Assembly: GCF_012184385.1 (NCBI RefSeq)
Contig: NZ_VSRL01000067.1
Coordinates: 1-38,236, forward strand
DNA length: 38,236 bases
Origin: Lentzea indica
GTDB lineage: Bacteria; Actinomycetota; Actinomycetes; Mycobacteriales; Pseudonocardiaceae
Direction: 5' to 3'
Below, piece after piece: positions 13,461 through 21,953 of this stretch (within the stretch, counting starts at the first letter, position 1; each line of letters starts with the position of its first letter). The translations under genes and the position numbers were made by a program. The notes under the pieces were generated by a model. It worked only from the letters and a program-made list of their open reading frames with translations, made no database searches and had not been told where the DNA came from.

Positions 13461-14105
13461 ATGGACCGGGGGAACCTGTTGCTCGTGCACGGCGCCTGGC
13501 ACGGGGCGTGGTGCTGGGACCGCCTCGTACCCGAGCTCGAAGCGAGGGGATGGGCGACGTCGGTGGTGGACCTGCCCGGCATCGGCATGTACGACGACGC
13601 GCGGGCGGTCCGGGAGGCGTTGGTGGACCTCGACGGGCCGGTGACCGTGCTGGCCCACTCGTACGCGGGCGTCCCCGTGGCGGAGGTCGCGGCGACCGTG
13701 CACTCCGTCACCGGGCTGGTCTACCTCGCGGCGCACATGCTCGAACCGGGCGAGTCCGTGGTGTCGGCTCTCGGAGGGCCCTGGTACCCGGAGGGAACGG
13801 AGCTGCTGGACGTGCCGGAGCCGGCCAGGGACCTGCTCTTCGCCGACTTGCCGGACGAGCTGGCCGCGTGGGCCGTCGAGAGGCTCCGGCCGCAGAACGC
13901 CGCTGTGTTCGAGCAGGAGCAGACCGAGGCGGCCTGGCGGAAGCTGCCGACCGCGGCGATCCTCTGCGAGGACGACCGGATCTTCCCCGCGATGTTCACC
14001 GAACGGGCGGCGCGGGCGGAGGTCGTGCGATACCTGCCCGGCGGCCACTCGCCGTTCCTGTCGCGGCCGCGTGAACTGGCCGAACTGATCTGTGAGCTCG
14101 CCTAG
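13461..14105 (+). CDS. Alpha/beta hydrolase (EstC/hydroxynitrile-lyase-like)
   Basis: A 214-residue alpha/beta hydrolase with the oxyanion segment LLVHGAWHGAWCWD at 7-20, the nucleophile S67 in an AHSYAG elbow, the acid D172 (CEDDRIF) and H196 (PGGHSPF). The compact lid and HGAWHGAW start place it with EstC, salicylate-esterase-like and hydroxynitrile-lyase-like enzymes. The substrate is unknown. AGAGGAGA precedes the ATG. An upstream in-frame start at 13401 was rejected because the sequence before ATG 13461 shows no domain homology. It is divergent from the AraC gene and probably controlled by it. Confidence 0.92.
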   Translation: MDRGNLLLVHGAWHGAWCWDRLVPELEARGWATSVVDLPGIGMYDDARAVREALVDLDGPVTVLAHSYAGVPVAEVAATVHSVTGLVYLAAHMLEPGESVVSALGGPWYPEGTELLDVPEPARDLLFADLPDELAAWAVERLRPQNAAVFEQEQTEAAWRKLPTAAILCEDDRIFPAMFTERAARAEVVRYLPGGHSPFLSRPRELAELICELA

Positions 14106-14112
14106 GGGCCCG

Positions 14113-14862
14113 TCATCCTGATTGGAACGGTTTCGGCAACGCATGGCGTCTCAACGACCGGGGCAGCGGCACGTCCTCGCCGGCCGGCGAGGTGCCGGGT
14201 ACGACGGTCATCAGGCCGTCGGCCACCATCCGGCAGGCCTCGATCGTCACCGGGTAGACGCTGCGGCTCGATGCGAACGCGATGTCGCGGGTGGTGTGCC
14301 CGCCGGTGGCGTGCGTGAGGATCTCCTCGCGCAGCGAGCCGGGATCGCCCTGGGTGGAGCCGGGAGCGGGCGCGACGCGTTCGCGGTGGGGACAGAGCGG
14401 ATGCTTCAATGCGAGCAGCGCGGTCATCCGGCGCGACGCCTCCTGCAGCAGGCGGACCGGCTCGATCGCGGCGCTCATCACGACGGCCGTGTTGAACGTT
14501 CGCGTGGTGAAAGCGCAGTCCTCGATGTCACCCGCGACCATGGTGAACGCTGCGTCGTGCGTTGCCATCATGGCGATGAGGTGCAGCTCGGTCTCGATTC
14601 GTCCCGTGCGCGATACCAAATCCGGTCCCGGTGCACCAGCGCTTTCCACGCAGATGACGCCGCCATCGCGCAGGTGGATTCTTCCGCCGGGATTTCCCGT
14701 GACGTGCAACGTGCCTGTGGCGCCTTCATCCCGTCTGGTCAACGCGCCCGCGAGCAGGTCGAAGGAGAATTGCGTACCGCTATTCAGGGTCGTCACCCGC
14801 ATTCCGTCGAACTGAACTTGTGGCGACTCATCTTTGTTGCTCGGTTGACGGCTTGTCGCCAA
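14113..14862 (-). CDS. DUF4388-like protein with C-terminal winged-helix-like region
   Basis: Up to 249 residues. An N-terminal beta-rich region around GTLHVTGNPGGRIHLRDGGVICVES (about 50-74) resembles DUF4388/PATAN-type domains of signalling proteins. The C-terminal half (EEILTHATGGHTTRDIAFASSRSVYPVTIEACRMVADGLMTV) looks like a winged helix, and relatives are often labelled transcriptional regulators. No enzymatic motif is seen. The start is uncertain: TTG 14862 is unsupported by a ribosome site, and ATG 14802 (MRVTTLNSG) is an alternative. It diverges from the ABC-SARP operon across about 117 bases. A regulatory link is possible but not shown. Confidence 0.65.
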   Translation of the reverse strand: MATSRQPSNKDESPQVQFDGMRVTTLNSGTQFSFDLLAGALTRRDEGATGTLHVTGNPGGRIHLRDGGVICVESAGAPGPDLVSRTGRIETELHLIAMMATHDAAFTMVAGDIEDCAFTTRTFNTAVVMSAAIEPVRLLQEASRRMTALLALKHPLCPHRERVAPAPGSTQGDPGSLREEILTHATGGHTTRDIAFASSRSVYPVTIEACRMVADGLMTVVPGTSPAGEDVPLPRSLRRHALPKPFQSG

Positions 14863-14970
14863 GGGTCACTCGATCGTGTGAAAAGCGAAGCAACTACATT
14901 CATTGCATTCGAGCGCGATGCAACTGGCATCGAGCCGCGGGCGCGGCACCGTGCACGGGCGCGGCGTGGT

Positions 14971-14976
14971 TATCTT
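14971..14976 (+). promoter_or_regulatory. -10 box of ABC-SARP operon
   Basis: TATCTT is followed by 6 bases and then GTG 14983. There is no Shine-Dalgarno sequence. This fits leaderless transcription starting at the second of two tandem GTG codons. Confidence 0.45.
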
Positions 14977-14982
14977 GGCGTG

Positions 14983-15693
14983 GTGCTCCTCGATCAGGTT
15001 TCGAAGCGTTACGGGCGCGGGCCCTGGGTGCTGCGCGACCTCACGCTGGAAGTGTCCGGCCTGGTCGTGCTGACCGGCGCGAACGGCACCGGCAAGTCCA
15101 CGCTGCTCAAGATCGCCGCCGGGGTCCTGAAGCCGACGTCCGGGCGCGTTGTCCGGCCCGCGTCCGTCGGCTACGTGCCGGAGCGGTTTCCGTCCGACGT
15201 CAAGATGTCTGCTTCGTCCTACTTGGCGCACATGGGGCGGATTCGTGGCGCCGCGGTGGGGGACGTCCTGGAGCGGCTGGGGTTCGTGGGCTCCCTGACG
15301 GCGCCGATGTCGCAGCTGTCGAAGGGGAACGCGCAGAAGGTCGCGCTGGCACAGGCGTTCCTGGCCACCGGCGTGCTGGTGCTCGACGAGCCGTGGACCG
15401 GTCTTGATCCGGCGGCCGCGGCCGAGCTCAGCTCTCTGCTGCAGGGGCGGACGGCGCTGGTGTCCGATCACGAGGGGCATCTCGCCGGGGCGACGCGGGT
15501 GGACCTCGCCGGTGGGCACGTGACGATCGAGCTCAGCCGCGTGGTGGGGCTGGACGCGTTGGAGGCGTTGGAAGGCGTGCGATCGGTGTTGTCCCGCGGT
15601 TCGTCGGCTCGGGTGGTGGTGGCGCCGGACCGGAGTGACCACGTGCTCGCGGAGGCGTTGCGGCTCGGGTGTTCGGTGCGGAGCGTGCGGTGA
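14983..15693 (+). CDS. ABC transporter ATP-binding protein
   Basis: A compact ATPase of about 236 residues. It has Walker A LTGANGTGKSTLLK, an unusual signature LSKGNAQKVALAQA in place of LSGGQ, Walker B VLVLDEPWTGLD and an H-loop in LVSDHEGH. The start is one of tandem GTGs at 14980/14983, where the family homology (VLLDQVSKRYG) begins. The ORF is open far upstream, but that part is the shadow of the DUF4388-like gene. GTGA couples it to the permease gene. It probably energises the small exporter encoded next; the substrate is unknown. Confidence 0.9.
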   Translation: MLLDQVSKRYGRGPWVLRDLTLEVSGLVVLTGANGTGKSTLLKIAAGVLKPTSGRVVRPASVGYVPERFPSDVKMSASSYLAHMGRIRGAAVGDVLERLGFVGSLTAPMSQLSKGNAQKVALAQAFLATGVLVLDEPWTGLDPAAAAELSSLLQGRTALVSDHEGHLAGATRVDLAGGHVTIELSRVVGLDALEALEGVRSVLSRGSSARVVVAPDRSDHVLAEALRLGCSVRSVR

Positions 15694-16322
15694 TCTCCCT
15701 GGTGCGGTACCTCGCGGCTGATGTCTTGCGGGGGCAACGGTATTTGGCGCCGCTGCTGGTGTTCCTCGGCGTGATGGGGATGTTGTTCTCCACCGACGCC
15801 GGGCAGCCGCTGGAGGCGTATTCGGGTTCCGCGGCGTTGCTCTACCCGATCGCGGCGTGGACGGCTGTCGTGGTGGCGACGTCCGAGGACGTGGTGCGGC
15901 GCGAGATCACCGTGGTGTCGGCGGGTGGACGGTCTCAGGTGCTGACCGCCGCGGCGTTGGTCGCGGTGTCGTTCGCTCTGGTCATGGCGTTGGTGGCGGC
16001 GGTGTGGCCGGTCGTGACGAATCCGCACCCATACACGTTCGGTGAGTTCCTTGTCGGACTCGGCGCGCATGCTGTTTGTGCGTTGCTCGGCGTCGGTGTG
16101 GGGCTGATGTTCGCGCGGCCGGTGTTCGACTCCATCGGACGGACCGTGCTCGCGGTGTTCTCGGTCGTGGTGCTGACGTATCCGCTCGGGCGGGCGACTC
16201 CGCTGGGGTGGGTGCTGGACGCGTTGGGGCACAACCAGGTTTCGCTGTCCGTGTTGTGGGCCGGGGTCATCGGGATCGCGCTGGTGTCTTGTGCGGTCGT
16301 CGTGGGTGTGCGGCGGGCCTGA
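15690..16322 (+). CDS. ABC-type membrane subunit (6 TM)
   Basis: A 210-residue integral membrane protein with about six hydrophobic helices (near 17-33, 44-64, 85-107, 120-140, 151-170, 187-208) and a conserved-looking cytoplasmic RREITVVSAGGRSQ loop that could contact the ATPase. Sequence similarity to named families is weak. The role as permease is inferred from its topology and GTGA coupling to the ATPase gene. The stop overlaps the ATG of the SARP regulator as TGATG, so the three genes are translationally linked. Confidence 0.75.
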   Translation: MISLVRYLAADVLRGQRYLAPLLVFLGVMGMLFSTDAGQPLEAYSGSAALLYPIAAWTAVVVATSEDVVRREITVVSAGGRSQVLTAAALVAVSFALVMALVAAVWPVVTNPHPYTFGEFLVGLGAHAVCALLGVGVGLMFARPVFDSIGRTVLAVFSVVVLTYPLGRATPLGWVLDALGHNQVSLSVLWAGVIGIALVSCAVVVGVRRA

Positions 16323-19108
16323 TGCGCGTCAACGTTCTCGGGCCGCTTCAGGTCGTGGCGGGCGGCGCTCCGGTCGAGGTGCGCGGGAAGCGGCTGCGGT
16401 GGTTGCTGATCCGGCTGGCGATGGAGCCTGGGCGGGTGGTTCCCGCCGAGCGGCTGATCGCGGACCTGTGGCCCGGCGAGCCGCCGGCGGATGGTCCTGC
16501 GGCGTTGCAGTCGCTGGTGTCGCGGTTGCGGCGGACGGTCGGTTCCGATGTTGTGTCGTCGCACGCGTCGGGGTACCGGCTGGAAGCGTCGACCGACGTC
16601 GAAGAGTTCTCGCGGACCCGGAACGCGGCGTTGTGGCGTGGGGCGGCGTTCGAGGACGCGCCGTTCGCGGTGGACGAGGCTGTGCGGCTGGCGTTGTTGC
16701 GCGACGACCTCGCCGGGGTGGAGGCGCTGGCCGCCGCGCATCCGTTGCGGGAGGACGTGCAGGCGCGGTTCATGCTGGCGTTGCACGCGGCTGGGCGGCG
16801 GTCGGATGCGCTGGCGGTATTCGAACGCGTCCGGTCGGCTTTGGCCGACGAGTTGGGCGTCGATCCCGGTGAGGCGCTGGCTTCCGCTCATCTGACCGTG
16901 TTGCGTGAGCGTGTCTCGCGGGGCAACCTGCCGGCGCCGGTCGGGTCGTTCGTCGGGCGTGACGCGGACCTTGCTTCGCTGGCCGAGCTGTTGCGGGACA
17001 ACCGGTTGGTGACGTTGACCGGGTTCGGCGGGGTGGGCAAGACCCGGCTGGCCCTGACTCACGCGGCTTCGGTGCCGCAGGCGTGGTTCGTCGAGCTGGA
17101 CTCCGCTGCGGAACCGCTGGCCGCGCTGGACGCGGCTCTGGGGCCGAACCCGCTGGCCACGCCGGTGTTCTCGCGGCTCGGGTCGTCGTTGGTGGTGCTG
17201 GACAACTGCGAGCACGTCGTGGACGCGGCCGCGGCTTTGTGCGTGCGGTTGCTGGCGGAGGCGCCGGACGTGCGCGTGCTCGCGACTTCGCGGGAGCCGC
17301 TGGGGATTCCGGGCGAGGTCGTGCATCCGGTGGCGCCGTTGGACCTCGATCACGCTGTTCGGTTGTTCTCGGCGCGGGTCGGGCAGGCGCTGGATCTTGA
17401 CGTGGTGCGGCGGGTTTGTGCCGCGCTGGACGGGATTCCGCTCGCGCTGGAGCTGGCAGCAGCGCGGGCACGGTCGTTATCGGCAGCGCAGCTGGAGTCG
17501 CGTGTGGACAGCCGGTTGCGCTTGCTGGACCGGGGATCGCGGACCGGGCCGTTGCGGCATCGGACGTTGCGGGCGGTGATCGACTGGAGCTGGGAGCTGC
17601 TGGACGACGCCGAGCGCGTGCTGCTGGCGAGGCTGGCGGTGTTCGTGGGTGGAGCGACAGCCTCTGCGGTGCACGAGGTGTGCGGGGCAGGCTCGCGCAG
17701 GGGTACCCCCTTGCTGGGAACCCCTGCATCTCACCGTACTCAGGGCCCCCGACAAGATCAGGATCTCTGGGACACCGAGGACCTGCTGGCGGCGCTCGTG
17801 GAGAAGTCGCTGGTGGTGAGGGCCGGCGAGCGGTACCGGCTGCTGGAGACCGTGCGCGAGTACGCGTTGGAGCAAGACCAGGCCGACCCCGCGAAGCACG
17901 CGGCCTACTACGTGGCGCTGGCGGAGCAGAACGAGCCGTTGCTGCGTGGGCCGCGGCAGCTGGACGCGCTCAAGGTCTTCGACGCGGAACGGGCCAACCT
18001 CGACGCGGCGCAGGCGTGGGCGGTCAGGCACGACCCGGCGATCGCCCGGCGGATGATGGCCGCCCGCACGTGGCACTGGCTGGTGATGACCAAGCGGTTC
18101 GAGGAGATCCGCCGCTGGGCGCCGCTCACGCCGGACGACCCGTTGTCGGACGTGCTGGCCTCGCTCGGCACGCCGGAGGCCATGAGCGCGGCCGAGCGGC
18201 TGTGGCAGGAGGACGTGCCGACGGCCCTGTGCGCGTTGATGCTGACCAGTGGACAGGTGTGGGGCCAGACGGAGCTCGGCGGCCGGCTCACCAAGCTCGC
18301 GGACCGGCTCGAGCAGTCCCAGGACGAGTGGATGCGCGCGTTCTCCGCGCTCGTGCGAGGCGTGGTGGCGGGCGAGTTCAGCGAAGGCGCGGCACCGGAG
18401 GCCGAGGCCGCGTACCGGCGGGCGCTGGACAGGTTCCGGGCGGTGGGCGACCGGTGGGCGGTGGTGTTCGGGCTGTCGTGCCTGGTCATGGTGCTGATGA
18501 ACCGGGGCGCGTTCGCCGAGGGTCTCAAGGCGGTGTCCGAGGCCAGGCAGGTGGCCGCCGAACTGGGCGAGCCGGAGACCGTGCTGGTGCCGATGTCGGT
18601 GCTGATGCAGGCGGCGCGCATCAAGGTACGGGTCGGTGACCTCGCTGGGGCCCGTGCGGACCTGGAGATGGTGGGGGCCTCGCAGTTCGACCTGGACCGG
18701 GGACGGGTCGCGCAGGCCTACGGCGAGGTGGCGTACTTCAGCGGCGACTTCGAGCAGGCCGTCGCGTTGTACCGGCAGGCGCTGGACACCACGGCCGGCT
18801 CGCCGGCGAACCAGTTCCGCGCGACCGTCCACGCCGGACTCGGCCTGGCGCTCACCCGCCTCGGACATCTCGGTGAAGCGGGTGAGGAACACAGGAAGGC
18901 GCTCGACACCGTCAACAAGAGCGCCGACGGACCTGCCCGCGCGATGGTGCTGGAGTGGTACGCGGACTGGTTGCTCGCCCAGAGCAACCTTCGCCGTGCG
19001 AAGGAGGCCCTGGACGAGGCGGAACGGCTACGCGGCGGTCCGAGCAGCGACCCGGCGGTGGTGCAGCTGCGTGACCGGGTTCGCGCTGAAGTAGGCGTCG
19101 ATCGCTGA
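16322..19108 (+). CDS. SARP/BTAD-STAND transcriptional regulator (AfsR-like)
   Basis: A 928-residue AfsR-type regulator. Residues 1-85 form an OmpR-like winged helix (MRVNVLGPLQV...GYRLE), 88-200 the BTAD helices (ALAVFERVRSALADELGVDPGEAL), and 200-450 a STAND/NB-ARC ATPase with Walker A GFGGVGKT at 234-241, Walker B LVVLDN with D294 and ATSREPLG. Residues 500-928 form TPR-like repeats. Residues of about 457-485 are a foreign-looking insertion encoded by a palindromic element (see the separate entry). The TGATG overlap couples it to the ABC permease gene, suggesting it senses or controls that exporter. The 3' end overlaps the opposing monooxygenase gene by 81 bases. Confidence 0.92.
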   Translation: MRVNVLGPLQVVAGGAPVEVRGKRLRWLLIRLAMEPGRVVPAERLIADLWPGEPPADGPAALQSLVSRLRRTVGSDVVSSHASGYRLEASTDVEEFSRTRNAALWRGAAFEDAPFAVDEAVRLALLRDDLAGVEALAAAHPLREDVQARFMLALHAAGRRSDALAVFERVRSALADELGVDPGEALASAHLTVLRERVSRGNLPAPVGSFVGRDADLASLAELLRDNRLVTLTGFGGVGKTRLALTHAASVPQAWFVELDSAAEPLAALDAALGPNPLATPVFSRLGSSLVVLDNCEHVVDAAAALCVRLLAEAPDVRVLATSREPLGIPGEVVHPVAPLDLDHAVRLFSARVGQALDLDVVRRVCAALDGIPLALELAAARARSLSAAQLESRVDSRLRLLDRGSRTGPLRHRTLRAVIDWSWELLDDAERVLLARLAVFVGGATASAVHEVCGAGSRRGTPLLGTPASHRTQGPRQDQDLWDTEDLLAALVEKSLVVRAGERYRLLETVREYALEQDQADPAKHAAYYVALAEQNEPLLRGPRQLDALKVFDAERANLDAAQAWAVRHDPAIARRMMAARTWHWLVMTKRFEEIRRWAPLTPDDPLSDVLASLGTPEAMSAAERLWQEDVPTALCALMLTSGQVWGQTELGGRLTKLADRLEQSQDEWMRAFSALVRGVVAGEFSEGAAPEAEAAYRRALDRFRAVGDRWAVVFGLSCLVMVLMNRGAFAEGLKAVSEARQVAAELGEPETVLVPMSVLMQAARIKVRVGDLAGARADLEMVGASQFDLDRGRVAQAYGEVAYFSGDFEQAVALYRQALDTTAGSPANQFRATVHAGLGLALTRLGHLGEAGEEHRKALDTVNKSADGPARAMVLEWYADWLLAQSNLRRAKEALDEAERLRGGPSSDPAVVQLRDRVRAEVGVDR
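17690..17775. repeat. In-frame palindromic insertion inside SARP gene
   Basis: This stretch interrupts the usual join between the ATPase subdomain (FVGGATASAVHEVCG) and the following DLLAALVEKSLV helix. It carries the perfect inverted repeat gcaggggt (17697-17704) / acccctgc (17720-17727), with a gggtaccc palindrome in its left half. It ends in a less GC-biased segment (gacaagatcaggatctctg) unlike the flanking codons. It is translated in frame as about 28 residues rich in R, G, P, T and Q. It looks like an intergenic-type repeat that landed in a coding sequence. The boundaries are approximate. Confidence 0.5.
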
Positions 19109-20329
19109 CCGGCCGATCGCCGCGACGTAGCCGTCCGGGCGGACCAGCACCGGGCCGTCGGGGAAGTCCAGCGTGACGAAGTCCGGGCCTGCCAGCAGAT
19201 CGAAGACGCGGCCCTGGTCGGTGATCCCGTCGGGCATGCGGTCACCCGCCAGCAGGCCCGGCCCGTCCTCGGTCCGGTACGACAGCGAGAGCTGCAGCGT
19301 CTCGTCACCGCGACGCTCGAACGGGTTGCCGGACATCATGATCGCGGTCGTCATGCCGAGCAGCCACTCGGCGACGGGCTTGCGCTCGGCCTCGTAGGTG
19401 TCGAGCAGCGTCTCCATCGCGAGCTTCCAGCCCAGGTTGTAGGCGTCCTGGATGCCGGTGTTCATGCCCTGCGCACCGGCGGGGGAGTGCACGTGCGCGG
19501 CGTCGCCCGCGAGGAACACCCGGCCGACCCTGAAGCGGTCGACCATGCGGATGTTGGTGCGGTACAACGACATCCACGTCGCGTCGTGCAGGATCACGTC
19601 GTCCAGGCCGGTGCGCTCGCGGACGATCTGCTGGTACAGCGCCAACGACGGTTCGCTGTCGCCGGTCGCCTGGAACTGGAAGAGATCCGTGCCGGGCAGC
19701 GGACACAGGGCGAGCCACTGGTCGGCGCGGCTGCCCCAGCTGTGCCAGTGCTCGCGGTCGAGGCCGGAGATCCGGACGTCGCCGATGAGCATCCGCAAGT
19801 CCTCGTGGGTCTCGCCGACGAACGAGAGGCCGAGTTCCTTGCGCACGAACGACTTGCCGCCATCGCAACCGACGAGGTACTTCGCGCGCACCGTCTCCGA
19901 GCCGATCACCGCGGTCACGCCGGAGTCGTCCTGGGTGAACGACGTCAGCGGCATCCCGTACTCGACGGGCTGGGGGAGCGCGTCGCGCAGGACCTGCTCG
20001 ACCCGGAACTGCGGGATGAGCATGGTGCGGGCGTACGGGCGTTCGGCCGTGGGGTGGCGGCCCTCGTGCACGTCCCACTCGCGCAGCACCTCGCGGCCCT
20101 GGTAGGCGCGCATGGTGATGTCGAACCGGCCGGACGCCAGCACGGGCTCGATGACGCCCAGGTCGTGGAAGACCTCCATGCTGCGCGGCTGCAGGCCCTT
20201 GCCGCGCGAGCCGGCGAAGGGCGCGGGCGCGGCGTCGACGATCCGGAACGGGACGCCGCGGCGGGAAAGGTCGAGTGCCAGGGTGAGGCCGGTCGGGCCG
20301 GCGCCGATGATCAGAACCTGAGTGTCCAT
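19028..20329 (-). CDS. FAD-dependent aromatic-ring hydroxylase-type monooxygenase
   Basis: A 433-residue PheA/TfdB-family flavin monooxygenase. FAD motifs are GAGPTG (near residues 9-14), the DG motif LVGCDGGKSFVRKELG and the GD motif VFLAGDAAHVHSPAGAQGMNTGIQDAYNLGWKLA. The start is ATG 20329, which places GAGPTG correctly; the ORF extends a little further with no support. The C-terminal thioredoxin-like segment is short, ending in VLVRPDGYVAAIGRS plus an atypical tail. The last 81 bases overlap the SARP gene on the other strand. It may oxidise an aromatic compound; the substrate is unknown. Confidence 0.9.
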   Translation of the reverse strand: MDTQVLIIGAGPTGLTLALDLSRRGVPFRIVDAAPAPFAGSRGKGLQPRSMEVFHDLGVIEPVLASGRFDITMRAYQGREVLREWDVHEGRHPTAERPYARTMLIPQFRVEQVLRDALPQPVEYGMPLTSFTQDDSGVTAVIGSETVRAKYLVGCDGGKSFVRKELGLSFVGETHEDLRMLIGDVRISGLDREHWHSWGSRADQWLALCPLPGTDLFQFQATGDSEPSLALYQQIVRERTGLDDVILHDATWMSLYRTNIRMVDRFRVGRVFLAGDAAHVHSPAGAQGMNTGIQDAYNLGWKLAMETLLDTYEAERKPVAEWLLGMTTAIMMSGNPFERRGDETLQLSLSYRTEDGPGLLAGDRMPDGITDQGRVFDLLAGPDFVTLDFPDGPVLVRPDGYVAAIGRSAIDAYFSANPVTQLHHRRVAARTAA

Positions 20330-20354
20330 GGGGCAGAGGTTCGGCCCCGGAACT

Positions 20355-20399
20355 GCCACGGCCCTGTCACCGCGCTGTTGCGGGTGACAGGGCCGTGGC
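20355..20399 (-). terminator. Strong 17-bp hairpin
   Basis: gccacggccctgtcacc and its exact complement form a perfect 17-bp stem around an 11-base loop. It lies 16 bases after the stop of the envelope-protein gene at 20415 and 26 bases before the monooxygenase ATG. It is the terminator of the upstream pair. Confidence 0.8.
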
Positions 20400-20414
20400 G
20401 GACCTGCGGGAACT

Positions 20415-21953
20415 TTACTTCTTGAGCAGCTCGATGAGCGCGTCGACGTCCTTGGCCTCGAAGCCGCGGAACAGCGTCAGTGCCAGCTCGTAGTAGGAGC
20501 GGACCGGGCTCACGTACCACTTGCCGTCGACCTCGGTCGAGACGACGCCGACACCCGACTTCATGACCGACCCGGCCACGCGGCCGATGATCTCGACGGC
20601 CTCGGAGGGGATCTTCTTGCCGCCCTGCTGCTTCAGCAGCTGCGTGATGTCGTCCGCGCACAGCTTCTGCGCACCCTGGCCGGGAACGTCGGCCGAGTAG
20701 CAGTCACCTTCGCGCGTGATCGTGAGGGTCTCGCCCTCCGCGGTCACCGACACCTTCTTGATGGTGACCTGCTTGCCGCCGGCGACGTCCTTGACGTCGG
20801 TCTCCAGCGCGTTCAGCTTGGCACCGGTCGGCTTCATCTTGCCCGCCTGCTCCAGCAGCAACGGGCCGAGGTCCTGCAGCACACCGGCCTCGTCCGGCGG
20901 CAGCAGCGAGATGACCTTCTTCAGGTCGCCGTCCAGCGCGGCGTTGGTCAGCTGCTTCGCGGCTTCCTCCGGCGAGCTCGCACCCTGCGGCGCGAAGCCC
21001 TGCTGCGGCCACTTCAGCTTCTCGTCCTCGAGGACCGCGTTGGCGATCGTGTAGAAGGCGCTCGGGTACCACTTGTCGCCGACCTTGATCGACGCGATGC
21101 CGATCGGCTGGCCGCGCTTCTTCACCTCGGCGGTGATGTCGATGGTCTCGGTCTTCGACGTGGTCAGGCTGACCTTGTCGCCGAGCGCGTCGACGAGCTT
21201 GTCGGTGAGCGGGATCTTCGAGACGTCCGAGGTGATCGTGATCTTGCCCTCGGTCAGCTTGTTGATCGTGAGGTGATCGTTGATCTTCTCGGCCTTGGCC
21301 TCGTCGAACTTGATGTTCTCGCTCTTGAACTCGACACCGGTGATCTTGTTCGGGTCGGCGTCGGGCTTGAGGATCTGGAGGCGCTTGGCCTCCTTGACGA
21401 CGGCCTCGGTGTAGTCCTTGGACAGCGCGGCCTCGGCGGGCGCCAGCGACGCCATGATGCCGACGACGTCACCGCTGCCGAGCTGCTCGATGAGGTTCTT
21501 CGCCGCGACGGCCGGTGTGTCCTGGCCCGCGTTCGCCGCCGGGTCGGACTTCTTCAGCGCGAAGAACGTGACACCGCCGCCGATGAGGAGGAGCACCGCG
21601 ACGACGGCCGTGATGACCAGGCCGGTGCGCTTCTTCTTCGGCGGCTCACCGCCCATCGGGGCGTAGCCGTACGGCTGCTGCTCGAAGCCCTGCTGCGGAA
21701 AACCCTGCGGGCCGGTCTGCGGGTAGCCCTGCTGAGGGAATCCCTGCGGCCCGGTCTGCGGGTATCCACCCTGCTGGGGGTAGCCCTGGGGGCCGCCCTG
21801 CTGGGGATAGCCGCCCTGCTGCGGGTAGCCGCCCTGCTGGGGGTAGCCACCCTGCTGCGGCTGTTGCGGGTAGCCACCTTGCTGCGGATAGCCGCCCTGC
21901 TGCGGGTCGTTCTGCGGCTGCCACTGGCCGCCGCCACCACCTGGGTAGCTCAC
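20415..21953 (-). CDS. Membrane-anchored protein with PQQGGY repeats and duplicated extracellular domain
   Basis: A 512-residue envelope protein. Residues 17-93 are a low-complexity cytoplasmic tail of [20 protein letters not shown] repeats. KKKR at 106-109 precedes one membrane helix (about 111-132), so the rest is outside. The exterior contains two copies of a similar domain: [21 protein letters not shown]...[16 protein letters not shown] and [21 protein letters not shown]...[18 protein letters not shown]. The fold may be NTF2-like. The second copy has a cysteine pair that could form a disulfide. The start is GTG 21953 with GGAGGG and a GTGA overlap with the upstream gene. The function is unknown. 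Confidence 0.82.
   Translation of the reverse strand: MSYPGGGGGQWQPQNDPQQGGYPQQGGYPQQPQQGGYPQQGGYPQQGGYPQQGGPQGYPQQGGYPQTGPQGFPQQGYPQTGPQGFPQQGFEQQPYGYAPMGGEPPKKKRTGLVITAVVAVLLLIGGGVTFFALKKSDPAANAGQDTPAVAAKNLIEQLGSGDVVGIMASLAPAEAALSKDYTEAVVKEAKRLQILKPDADPNKITGVEFKSENIKFDEAKAEKINDHLTINKLTEGKITITSDVSKIPLTDKLVDALGDKVSLTTSKTETIDITAEVKKRGQPIGIASIKVGDKWYPSAFYTIANAVLEDEKLKWPQQGFAPQGASSPEEAAKQLTNAALDGDLKKVISLLPPDEAGVLQDLGPLLLEQAGKMKPTGAKLNALETDVKDVAGGKQVTIKKVSVTAEGETLTITREGDCYSADVPGQGAQKLCADDITQLLKQQGGKKIPSEAVEIIGRVAGSVMKSGVGVVSTEVDGKWYVSPVRSYYELALTLFRGFEAKDVDALIELLKK
21675..21905 (-). repeat. PQQGGY-coding tandem repeat
   Basis: About a dozen imperfect copies of a 15-27 base unit encode PQQGGY, PQQ and PQTGPQGF repeats in the cytoplasmic tail of the protein at 20415-21953. 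It is prone to slippage and probably varies in copy number between strains. Confidence 0.85.

Noticed and set aside
14122-14979. N-terminal extension of the ABC ATPase (523-aa ORF)
   Set aside because: The first 286 residues are antisense to the DUF4388-like gene and lack homology. The ATPase fold begins at the tandem GTGs at 14980/14983.
17690-17775. Insertion sequence or transposon remnant in the SARP gene
   Set aside because: Too short, with no transposase fragment and no obvious target-site duplication. A small palindromic repeat fits better.
21675-21905. CRISPR-like repeat array
   Set aside because: The repeats encode PQQGGY units in frame, have no unique spacers of constant length and lie inside a gene.
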